A stretch of DNA of 64,000 nucleotides from Bacteroidales bacterium (lineage in GTDB: Bacteria > Bacteroidota > Bacteroidia > Bacteroidales > P3), in NCBI GenBank assembly GCA_017448185.1, contig JAFSLX010000060.1, positions 1-64,000 on the forward strand, given 5' to 3'. The translations under genes were made by a program, and so were the position numbers. This document shows, in pieces, positions 53,081 through 60,044 of this stretch. The notes under the pieces are model-generated. The model worked only from the letters and a program-made list of their open reading frames with translations, did not search any database and had not been told where the DNA came from. Numbering within the stretch: the first letter of the stretch is position 1; every line of letters starts with the position of its first letter.

Positions 53081-53300
53081 CAAACAAAACAATATATGGT
53101 ATAAAACAAAGAGAATAGTAGAAAAATAAAGACATATTGAAGCGTATTCGCTTTTCTTTTGTATGGCTGAAATCTCGACAATTTCAACTATTCCTACACA
53201 AGAAAGGAGAAACGCTCACGAGTACCGTGAGCTTTCTTGTTCGTAGGAATAGGTAGTCGAGAACCTCAGCCATGAACAAAAAAAGTTCACGGCTTTTTTA
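53081..53300 (+). ncRNA. Structured RNA, copy 1 (rod-like fold)
   Basis: About 220 bases. After an A-rich leader there is a small hairpin AAGCG-TATT-CGCTT (53140-53153), then a rod: TGGCTGA/TCAGCCA (53164-53170 with 53266-53272), CTCGAC/GTCGAG (53174-53179 with 53256-53261), a 10-bp stem (53188-53197 with 53243-53252), AAGAAA/TTTCTT and a terminal GCTCACG-AGTAC-CGTGAGC. A terminator hairpin (53269-53293) with six T follows; its 5' arm shares bases with the closing stem. Homologous to RNAs at 57.9 and 36.1 kb with different but complementary stem sequences. No coding potential is seen. Confidence 0.85.
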
Positions 53301-53378
53301 TAAAAAAAATACTATGTCACATTATGGCATACATATGATGTATCTTTGCATTCGAAAGTAACAATAAAGGTATAAACG

Positions 53379-53621
53379 ATGGAAGCAAAATTATTCTTTG
53401 AGAAACTTTTCACAAAAGAGATGTATTTGGTGCCAGAATGCGGCAACTACATCTACCGTTCTGTTCCAACGAAGCCATACGGATGGCATGTTTGGCGAAA
53501 AACTATCGGCGGTAATGAAGAACGACCATACGACTGGAAAGAGGATGTCGGTATAGGATGCTGGTGGGAAGCGGTGATGATGAGATTTCCTGTCTCTAAA
53601 GAAAGGTATGATAACTTTTAA
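53379..53621 (+). CDS. Unknown small protein, 80 aa
   Basis: An 80-residue soluble protein rich in Trp, Tyr, Glu and Lys (for example YRSVPTKPYGWHVWRK and VGIGCWWEAVMMRFPV). Family not recognised. A TATCTTTG box lies at 53340-53347, so it probably has its own promoter about 30 bases upstream. It is followed after 12 bases by the macro-like/YopX protein and is likely part of the same transcript. Confidence 0.65.
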   Translation: MEAKLFFEKLFTKEMYLVPECGNYIYRSVPTKPYGWHVWRKTIGGNEERPYDWKEDVGIGCWWEAVMMRFPVSKERYDNF

Positions 53622-53633
53622 TAGCATTCGATT

Positions 53634-54776
53634 ATGGTGTCAAACTACAAAGGTAGAAAATTGTCAGATGAACCAGTAAGAGAATTGACTCGATGTGAGG
53701 TATTTGTTTTTGGCAGCAATTTAGAAGGCAAGCATCGTGGTGGCGCTGCAGGATATGCCTGCCGTCATTTTGGTGCAACCTTTGGACAAGGAGTTGGGTC
53801 CCAAGGACAATGCTATGCCATTCCAACCATGTTCGAAACAGTTGGAGAAATGGTTCCATACGTCCAAGAGTTTATAGAATATGTAAGAGACCATCCAATG
53901 AACAGGTTTCTTATCACACGGTTGGGATGTGGTATAGCTGGCTTTAAAGACCAACAGGTCGCACCTCTATTCTATGAATTGCGTGATGTGAATAATGCAG
54001 TGTTTGCTCTTGAATGGTGGCTCGTTTTTTTTGATATAGATATGAGACTGGGCAGACAAAAGGAAGAGTCTCCCGCGTTGAATTATGGAATCGACGAAGA
54101 AGAACTTGTGCGTTTAAGCCGTATGTACAGATATGAAATAGGAGCAGCACTTAATAATAGCTATCCATATATAGGAATACGTTATGTTGATGGTGACGGT
54201 AAATTCGGCTACACAAGTTTCGGTTTTGGCTTCTTTTTTCACAGTCCATGGGAATTCTATGTGTGTTCTAAGGACGAGAAATACAAAGACCAGCATGCGG
54301 ATTACATCCTCTACGACGAATTTCATGACGAGTGTCCAAACAAAGGCTATGTGCACAGGGTGCATTTTGCAGGAGTGCGTACCCCGTTTAAAGACAAACG
54401 AGGGGACTATATTTACACAGGAGACATAGTTCGGGCCAATTTTCATGGGGCATCCTATGTTTTACCAGTCGGAGTAATACATGAAGAATATGCCTTGTTG
54501 CTCGACAATCACTGCATTCTCATGTCCGAGTGTTCCAAGTTTGACCGACTTGGAACAGTGTTCTATGGTCTGGATGCTGATTTTAATGACGACCAGTTGG
54601 TAAGAAACCGTAACGGGCAATTCTTTAACAGTGTTTACGGAACCTTTGCATGCCCACCCTCGAGTACATTAGGGAAAGAACTGATAAAGGCCAGATTAAC
54701 ACCCAATTTCTATAAAGATAATATTCCCTACATCGTCCTAAACGAGTTGGGCGTTGAGTACAATTGGAGACATTAA
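53634..54776 (+). CDS. Macro-like (A1S_2505-type) domain fused to a YopX-like domain
   Basis: A 380-residue protein with two phage-associated regions. Residues 20-130 carry CEVFVFGSNLEGKHRGGAAG, YAIPTMFE and FLITRLGCGIAGF, the pattern of the macro-like A1S_2505 phage family, whose relatives bind ADP-ribose-type ligands. Residues of about 225-345 contain FKDKRGDYIYTGDIVRAN, typical of YopX phage proteins. The middle (about 140-220) is unknown. These two domains normally occur in separate phage proteins; the fusion is unusual. It lies between a small protein and a GIY-YIG nuclease in one probable operon. Domain calls are from motif memory only. Confidence 0.7.
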   Translation: MVSNYKGRKLSDEPVRELTRCEVFVFGSNLEGKHRGGAAGYACRHFGATFGQGVGSQGQCYAIPTMFETVGEMVPYVQEFIEYVRDHPMNRFLITRLGCGIAGFKDQQVAPLFYELRDVNNAVFALEWWLVFFDIDMRLGRQKEESPALNYGIDEEELVRLSRMYRYEIGAALNNSYPYIGIRYVDGDGKFGYTSFGFGFFFHSPWEFYVCSKDEKYKDQHADYILYDEFHDECPNKGYVHRVHFAGVRTPFKDKRGDYIYTGDIVRANFHGASYVLPVGVIHEEYALLLDNHCILMSECSKFDRLGTVFYGLDADFNDDQLVRNRNGQFFNSVYGTFACPPSSTLGKELIKARLTPNFYKDNIPYIVLNELGVEYNWRH

Positions 54777-54800
54777 TAAACCTCTAAAATCATTATAACT

Positions 54801-55622
54801 ATGCTTATTACAATTCAAGAATTATTAGTAAGATGCGGTTTCCCAAAGGACGCAAAGGCTAAATTGGTGCGTCACAAAGACCATCGCCAGAATGTTTATG
54901 ACCTTTACCGCTTCCATAGGGATAAATTTGAAGATTACCAGGCGGTGCAATCCAAGCCCGTTTTTCATGACTTAGACTACATTGTCAGTTTTATCGGCGA
55001 GGAAGGAAGAAGAGCCCGTTTTGTTGGTGTGTACCGTGTTTTGCGGATTCAACCCATAGAAGAAGTTCGTCAGACAATTGAAAATCCCAACGACAAATAC
55101 TTCTACACACTGGAGGAAGTCGGAGGTTTCGAAAGATTGAAAGAACGTGTAATTATCAATTGGTCCAACCCAATCTCATGGCATCAGAAGTTTAATAACG
55201 AGATGGAGGTCATCGAAATATCTTCAGGTTTTGATTCCAAACCTTTCCCCGGCTATCTTGACTTTATCCTCAAATTTGACGAGTTGACGGAATTGGTAAA
55301 CACCAACAACGAAGAATGGCGTCACATGCTTTCAAATGTGTATGGTGTCTATGTGATTAGAGATACAAAAACCGACAAACTCTATATTGGATCGGCCTAT
55401 GGCAAGGAAGGCATCTGGCAACGATGGGAAGTGTATGTGAAGACCAATGGACATGGCAACAACAAGACTCTGAAAGAGTTGGTTGATGGTGATCCTGGCT
55501 ATTCCAAGAACTTTGCATTCTCATTATTGATGATAATGTCAAAGAACACTCCTGATGACCAAGTAATAGCACAAGAGCAACTAATGAAACAGAAACTAGG
55601 TGCTGAATATTGCAACAATTAA
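54801..55622 (+). CDS. GIY-YIG nuclease with unknown N-terminal domain
   Basis: A 273-residue protein. The last 95 residues form a GIY-YIG nuclease domain: VYGVYVIRD, KLYIGSAYG, the Arg in WQRWEVYV, and the Glu in IAQEQLMKQKLG. The first 170 residues (FIGEEGRRARFVGVYRVLRI in the centre) are a separate domain of unknown function that may recognise nucleic acid or a modified base. It ends the three-gene run starting at 53379, 24 bases after the previous gene, and is followed by a terminator. A defence or phage-related role is likely from context but unproven. Confidence 0.82.
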   Translation: MLITIQELLVRCGFPKDAKAKLVRHKDHRQNVYDLYRFHRDKFEDYQAVQSKPVFHDLDYIVSFIGEEGRRARFVGVYRVLRIQPIEEVRQTIENPNDKYFYTLEEVGGFERLKERVIINWSNPISWHQKFNNEMEVIEISSGFDSKPFPGYLDFILKFDELTELVNTNNEEWRHMLSNVYGVYVIRDTKTDKLYIGSAYGKEGIWQRWEVYVKTNGHGNNKTLKELVDGDPGYSKNFAFSLLMIMSKNTPDDQVIAQEQLMKQKLGAEYCNN

Positions 55623-55635
55623 CTATCGATAGATT

Positions 55636-55780
55636 GTCGAAGGACACTTTTGTCGTAGCAATAGGTAAAACAAAGGGGGGGGAGCAAAACCAGTAAGGTT
55701 TTGTCCCCTTTTTTTGTGGTGATTCTGGCATTGACATAAAGAGCCCACAAATAAGGCACAAAGAGATCACCAAGAAGGCA
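55636..55780. repeat. Long direct repeat, copy 1
   Basis: An imperfect copy of the sequence at 57264-57423. Matching blocks in order: GTCGAAGGA, CTTTTGTC, AATAGGT, GGGGAGCAAAACCA, TGATTCTGGCATTG and AAGAAGGCA-like ends. The two copies bracket the AAA+ ATPase gene. Confidence 0.8.
55675..55715 (+). terminator. Terminator after the GIY-YIG nuclease gene
   Basis: GGGGAGCAAAACC / GGTTTTGTCCCC stem, loop AGTAA-like, followed by seven T. It lies inside the long direct repeat; the second copy (57340-57357) keeps the stem with partly compensating changes. Confidence 0.85.
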
Positions 55781-55834
55781 ACAATACGGATGTACGGAGG
55801 ATAATTCGCTTATTTTCCGCAAATTCCAAAGATA

Positions 55835-56950
55835 TCATAGGCCCTGCAAATATCTGCGGAAGAACGGGTCGCTGATGAAATAGGTGCTACCGGTTTTATC
55901 GGCGATGCCGTCTTCAAGTAGGGTCATAATATTTTTCTGTACCGAGGACGGGGTGTTTAGTTTGTTATTGCGGACGTATTCGGTAGAAAATATATGCTCC
56001 CCGCTTTTCGCCAATGCTCTCATCAGTTGTTTCTGCCCAGTAGCGTAACGGTTGAACTGTTCGAAATAGAAATCACCTTTGAGGTCGATGATATCCTGTA
56101 CACTATTGTCGATATCCTCCATCGTTATGCTCTTCTTTTTTGTAATAGTGCGTTGCCAGATAAAAGAGGCCAAAAGCTGGATGTAATAGGGAATCTCCGC
56201 AGCACATTGTATCAAGTATTTGGCTTCGTCATCGCTAAGCGTAATATTGTCCTTTCCGAAACGTTGTCGCAAAAAATCTATTGTTTCATCCACGGGCAGT
56301 GGACCAATTTGTACGTGTATTCCCGTGTTGAAAAAAGGACGTTTCTTGTTCTCAAACATCTGTGACATCATGTGCGTCTTACTACCAAGAAAGAGGTAGC
56401 TGACCCCTTGCTGCTGCTGAATAACAGAACGCAACAGTCCTTCGACACCCTCTTTGCCGAAGCGTGTTATTTCTTGGAATTCATCCAGCACTACGACCAC
56501 GTGACCTTGCCGCTTTGCCATCTGCTCTGGTATATTGAACACTTGCGAAAGGGTATTCTGGGAGATGTGACTTTCGGAAAAGTCTATAGATAATTTTGGT
56601 AATCCGTCAACACCAAATTCGAGAGTTGGACGTATTCTTTTAACCCAGTATGTCAAATCTCGGGCAAAATTTTCTAATTTTGATTGTTTCTTTCGGGCTG
56701 CCTCAATTACCAATTCTGCCAATCGCTCTAAGGAGAATGCTGACATTAGGTCTATATAAAGACAAGGAATACCTTGTTCCTCCAAGCGGTCCATTACGCG
56801 AAAGACTAGCGACGTTTTACCATATCTACGAGGGGCGAACAATACAACATTGTTACCCCCGGCAAGTGTGGAGGTTAACAAATCCGTCTCTTTCCTACGG
56901 TCGAAGAAAGCATCGCCCCGTACAATAGTACCATAGCTGAATGGATTCAT
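55835..56950 (-). CDS. AAA+ ATPase with winged-helix C-terminus (archaeal ATPase-like)
   Basis: A 371-residue P-loop ATPase of the group often annotated as ATP-binding protein or archaeal ATPase (MNS-type STAND-like). Walker A is FAPRRYGKTSLV (about 38-49), Walker B VVVLDEFQE, and the C-terminal part ends in a winged-helix-like region (TEYVRNNKLNTPSSVQKN). No nuclease domain is fused. A consensus promoter lies upstream. In other bacteria such proteins are often accessory or mobile; here the gene is bracketed by direct repeats. Function unknown. Confidence 0.83.
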   Translation of the reverse strand: MNPFSYGTIVRGDAFFDRRKETDLLTSTLAGGNNVVLFAPRRYGKTSLVFRVMDRLEEQGIPCLYIDLMSAFSLERLAELVIEAARKKQSKLENFARDLTYWVKRIRPTLEFGVDGLPKLSIDFSESHISQNTLSQVFNIPEQMAKRQGHVVVVLDEFQEITRFGKEGVEGLLRSVIQQQQGVSYLFLGSKTHMMSQMFENKKRPFFNTGIHVQIGPLPVDETIDFLRQRFGKDNITLSDDEAKYLIQCAAEIPYYIQLLASFIWQRTITKKKSITMEDIDNSVQDIIDLKGDFYFEQFNRYATGQKQLMRALAKSGEHIFSTEYVRNNKLNTPSSVQKNIMTLLEDGIADKTGSTYFISDPFFRRYLQGL

Positions 56951-56970
56951 GTTGTTTTATTTTTTCAGTG

Positions 56971-57002
56971 CAAAAGTACATATTTTTTTTTGAATGGACA
57001 AA
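56971..57002 (-). promoter_or_regulatory. AAA+ ATPase gene promoter
   Basis: Minus-strand TTTG, 20-base spacer, TACTTTTG, about 20 bases upstream of the start codon. Confidence 0.8.
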
Positions 57003-57050
57003 CTAATTTACACCATACAACCACAAACTCTTGATAATAATTGCCATACG

Positions 57051-57085
57051 ATTATGCCGTATGGCATTACGCCATACGGCATAAT
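57051..57085. repeat. Perfect 15-bp inverted repeat
   Basis: ATTATGCCGTATGGC, loop ATTAC, GCCATACGGCATAAT. An extra half-site GCCATACG lies just left (57043-57050). It is about 50 bases upstream of the ATPase promoter. No T run, so not a terminator; it could be a binding or recombination site. Confidence 0.85.
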
Positions 57086-57263
57086 ATATGAAAACATATG
57101 AAGCAGAAGCCGAACAACATGTCTTTTTATATTATCTCAGGACAGAATGTACGGAGAACGATACCTACTAATGACAAAATTGTAAAAAATATTTATTTTC
57201 GTCATTTTCTCCAGGAGATTTATGCCCCCTCCCCACAAAAAGCTGAAAGACTGTCGAGACATC
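57086..57263. other. AT-rich stretch without a supported gene
   Basis: Only short frames without a credible product are present here. The region from 57086 to 57819 as a whole has no gene I can support; it holds the second long direct repeat and a set of CTAATGAC palindromes, listed separately. Confidence 0.7.
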
Positions 57264-57423
57264 GTCGAAGGATCCTTTTGTCACCATCAAGGCAATAGGT
57301 GAAACGAATGGGTATAAAAAAGGGGAGCAAAACCAACAAGGCTTTACTCCCCTCTTTTTGTAGTGATTCTGGCATTGGAACAAAGAGCCCTCCAAGAAGG
57401 CACAAAGAGCTCACCAAGAAAGC
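57264..57423. repeat. Long direct repeat, copy 2
   Basis: Same orientation as copy 1 at 55636-55780, with a stem-loop (GGGGAG..CTCCCC) and a T-rich end. Matching blocks include GTCGAAGGA, AATAGGT, GGGGAGCAAAACCA and TGATTCTGGCATTG. Confidence 0.8.
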
Positions 57424-57428
57424 ATAAA

Positions 57429-57753
57429 CCCAAATCGGTCATTAGACACGGTAGGGTAGAGAAAAGTGGTCGAGAGAGTTCCAAATGCCTTGGAATGCGG
57501 AGCGTGTTTTCAGGGATCGGGCAAGAAACCGCACCGCTCCACCATCTTCAGGAATAATGACAGTCTTCCAAACGGCGTAATCTCCTTATCCACAAACTTT
57601 ATGTCTATATCTTTGAACATTTGGCCTTGTTTTTGAATTTGCAAATATAGCAATAATTTGCCAAACAGGAGTATATAAAGATTCTTCTCTAATGACGGTC
57701 ATTAGAAAACGACATTTTTATCGCTGCTGATTAATCCTAATGACCGATTTGGG
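57429..57753. repeat. 17-bp terminal inverted repeats around a 325-base segment
   Basis: CCCAAATCGGTCATTAG (57429-57445) and its exact reverse complement (57737-57753). Inside, at 57689-57705, lies a related palindrome CTAATGAC-G-GTCATTAG. No open frame of note is enclosed, so this may be a small non-autonomous element or a multi-site operator. Confidence 0.8.
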
Positions 57754-57819
57754 ATAAATAAGGAAATATATTATGTTTCATTAGGTTGTGTATTAGTCTT
57801 GTTCATTGTTTTCTGACAA

Positions 57820-58038
57820 TAAAAAACCGTGAACTTAAATTCATTGTTCTAACGGAGGCTCTGGACTGCCCATGTAGCAAACAAGAATGTTCACGATACC
57901 ATAAACGATTCTCTTTCCCTATGCTACATGGTGGAAATTGTCCTGATTTCCGTTAGCAATGAAAAGCGAATACGCTTCAATATGTCTTTTTATCTAATCT
58001 GTTTTTTTCTTTATGCCATATTCTGTTGTTTTAATTTC
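57820..58038 (-). ncRNA. Structured RNA, copy 2 (rod-like fold)
   Basis: Read on the minus strand. The start is set by TATCTTTG (58045-58052) and an A-rich leader like that of copy 1 (both contain TATGG then TAAA). The same AAGCG-TATT-CGCTT hairpin is followed by the rod: CTAACGG/CCGTTAG (57950-57956 with 57849-57855), GGAC/GTCC, a 10-bp stem (57922-57931 with 57870-57879) and a tip stem kept with G-T pairs (GTTTATG with CGTGAAC). A terminator with six T ends it near 57820. Stem sequences differ from copy 1 but pair. Confidence 0.83.
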
Positions 58039-58073
58039 ACGGTGCAAAGATACGAAAATATTTTGAATTATTA

Positions 58074-59147
58074 TTATTTCAGTTCCGCCTCTATCTCCTC
58101 GATGGTGGGCATGGTGCCTTCTATCTTTGCAGGATAAAGTTTCTGTAGTTCGTACTCCGATATGCCGAGAGGCTGGCTGCTGGATTCCAAGGCAAACTGC
58201 GCCAAGGTGTTGTCTTTGCTCTTGCAAATCAACAAACCGATGGTAGGATTATCCTTTTCTTCGTCGCGCAGCAGGTGATTGACTGCGGTTACATAAGTGC
58301 CCAACTGTCCAATATCACGAGAGTCGAACTTGTCTATTTTCACCTCTATCGCTACATAACAACGAAGTCGCAGGTTATAGAACAACAAGTCGATAAAATT
58401 CTCCGTCTCGCCAATCTCCAACCGGTATTCTTTGCCCACATAGGCAAAACCCGTTCCCAACTCCACAAGGAAGTTGGTGATATTGTTGAGCAGAGCATCC
58501 TTCATCTTGCGTTCATTGTAGCGACCTGTGATACCCGCAAAAGCAAAATTGTATGGGTCTTTGGTAATTTCCTGTGCCAAGTCGCTATTGACATCCGGCA
58601 AGGTGGTCTTGAAGTTGGTGAGAGCCTTGCCTTGCCGCTCGTAGAGATTGCTGTCCATCCAGTTGAGCAGCACGGCGCGACTCCATCCATTTTCAAGTGT
58701 CTGACGCACATAGAATATTGCCTTATCAGTGTTGGAAGAACATTTATCAATGATGTACTTATGGTGCCCCCACGGTATAGAAAATATTTGTGCCCCAACT
58801 TGGGGCAATATTTGTTCTGACAATTTTGCCCCAACTTGGGGCAAAATTACAGAATGCTCAGGATAAAGCAGATAGAATTGTTTGCAGTAATATATGTTGC
58901 GCTGAGAAAAGCCTGTTGCGTCAGGATTTTCTCGCTGAAGATCAACAGACAGATTGCGCATCAGTTTGTCACCCCACCGCTGCTCGGCATGCATCTCTAC
59001 AATATCCCGTCCCAGTTCCCAGTAGAAACGAAGCATCTCGCTATTCACGCTCACTGCCGCTTTTATCTTACTTTGTCGGAAGCGCTGACCGAGGGTTTCG
59101 ACCCAATGCCGATAGTCATTGTCCATTATTCCAATTGCCTTGCCCAT
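58074..59147 (-). CDS. YhcG family PD-(D/E)XK nuclease (DUF1016)
   Basis: A 357-residue protein with an N-terminal DUF1016 helical domain (IKAAVSVNSEMLRFYWELGRDI, then GFSQRNIYYCKQFYLLYP) and a C-terminal nuclease domain (FIDLLFYNLRLRCYVAIEVKI, with Asp, Glu and Lys). YhcG proteins are linked to recombination and defence loci. Two in-frame palindromic repeats add ILPQVGAKLSEQ and ILPQVGAQ before the conserved IPWGHH segment. A Met at 59126 is an alternative start close to that of relatives. The promoter box TATCTTTGCACCG near 59230 and its leader resemble those of structured RNA copy 2. Confidence 0.87.
   Translation of the reverse strand: MGKAIGIMDNDYRHWVETLGQRFRQSKIKAAVSVNSEMLRFYWELGRDIVEMHAEQRWGDKLMRNLSVDLQRENPDATGFSQRNIYYCKQFYLLYPEHSVILPQVGAKLSEQILPQVGAQIFSIPWGHHKYIIDKCSSNTDKAIFYVRQTLENGWSRAVLLNWMDSNLYERQGKALTNFKTTLPDVNSDLAQEITKDPYNFAFAGITGRYNERKMKDALLNNITNFLVELGTGFAYVGKEYRLEIGETENFIDLLFYNLRLRCYVAIEVKIDKFDSRDIGQLGTYVTAVNHLLRDEEKDNPTIGLLICKSKDNTLAQFALESSSQPLGISEYELQKLYPAKIEGTMPTIEEIEAELK
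58792..58842. repeat. Two palindromes inside the yhcG-like gene
   Basis: GCCCCAA-C-TTGGGGC occurs twice (58792-58806, 58828-58842); the second extends to a 12-bp arm with flanking ATTTT/AAAAT. Each encodes LPQVG on the coding strand. Confidence 0.88.
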
Positions 59148-59318
59148 AATTCTTGCAAATATTTCTTTGATTCTTATTTCTTCTACTATTGTCTATGTTT
59201 TAAGCCATAATTATCGTTTTGGTTTCACGGTGCAAAGATACGCAATATTTTTGGAATGGCATAATTTTGAATACATGATGTACCCGCAACGGCGGCGGTG
59301 AGCCCTAAATTCCAGTTA

Positions 59319-59813
59319 CAAGTGCAACACTGAGTAGAAAAAAGAGCACCAAAAATTTGGTACTCTCAAGTAAAGTGACTACTTTTGTGTTGTCTATGGA
59401 AAAATATAAACACTTTACCAAAGAGCAAAGATACACAATTTCTGCGTGTCTGAGAAAAAAAATGTCGCTGTCGAAGATTGCAAACCTGATAAATGTCAGC
59501 AAATCAACGGTCAGCAGGGAGATAAAAAGGAACCTGAACATGTATCGGCATTACGTCTGGATAGATGCGCAGCAGTTCTCCGACATGAGGAAACACATCC
59601 CCAGGAGAACACGGCGTATGACAAAGGGCCTGTGGGGGGAGATCGTCCCGCTCCTCAAGAGACACTGGTCCCCGGAGACACTGATTTCTTCTCTCTCATA
59701 CGATTACATCCCCCATGTCTAAACTGAGATCAACCTCCGTCCAAGAAAACTTTTGAACTTCTCCTCCCCAAAACAAATCTTTTTGCTATCTTTGCACAAC
59801 TGTGTTGCACTTG
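59319..59813 (+). mobile_element. Decayed IS30-family element
   Basis: Terminal inverted repeats CAAGTGCAACAC (59319-59330) and GTGTTGCACTTG (59802-59813) enclose about 495 bases, less than half the size of a complete IS30 element. The internal part of the transposase gene is deleted (see the pseudogene). It may survive as a non-autonomous unit. Confidence 0.8.
59396..59812 (+). pseudogene. IS30 transposase remnant with internal deletion
   Basis: MEKYKHFTKEQRYTISACLR followed by the N-terminal helix-turn-helix (SLSKIANLINVSKSTVSREI) is the start of an IS30 transposase; the catalytic DDE core is absent. A TAA at 59720-59722 is followed in the same frame by INLRPRKLLNF, the usual C-terminal end of IS30 transposases. 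So an internal deletion joined both ends in frame, with a stop at the join. Confidence 0.85.
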
Positions 59814-59855
59814 ATAGTTGAATCTACGCTATTTCAAATTATCTGCATAATAGTC

Positions 59856-60044
59856 CTATAAAAAGACATACGTCAGGATGACAAGAAGAATCATTACTAC
59901 TGAGAGGGCGAAGAGAATTATCTTCATCCATTTGGCAACACTGCGTCGGAAGGCTATCGAAGAGAGGCTCTGCCGCTTGAAGCGAGAGCCATAGTCTTCT
60001 TTGTGATGATGGTGACGGTGCGAATGATTATCAGACATACTCAT
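59856..60044 (-). CDS. Small His-rich single-span membrane protein, 62 aa
   Basis: The first 20 residues are rich in His and Ser (DNHSHRHHHHKEDYGSRF), then a basic stretch and one hydrophobic segment (IILFALSVVMILLVILTYVFL) ends the protein. It overlaps the export lipoprotein gene by 4 bases, so it is the last gene of the exopolysaccharide operon. Function unknown; metal binding by the histidines is possible. Confidence 0.7.
   Translation of the reverse strand: MSMSDNHSHRHHHHKEDYGSRFKRQSLSSIAFRRSVAKWMKIILFALSVVMILLVILTYVFL

Noticed and set aside
53081..53300. Retron or group II intron RNA
   Set aside because: No reverse transcriptase gene is nearby, and neither the branching-G layout of a retron nor a domain V-like hairpin is seen.
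55619..55822. Small minus-strand proteins in the long direct repeats (also 57220-57417)
   Set aside because: The two frames resemble each other only because the DNA is repeated; they cross terminator stems and have no start context.
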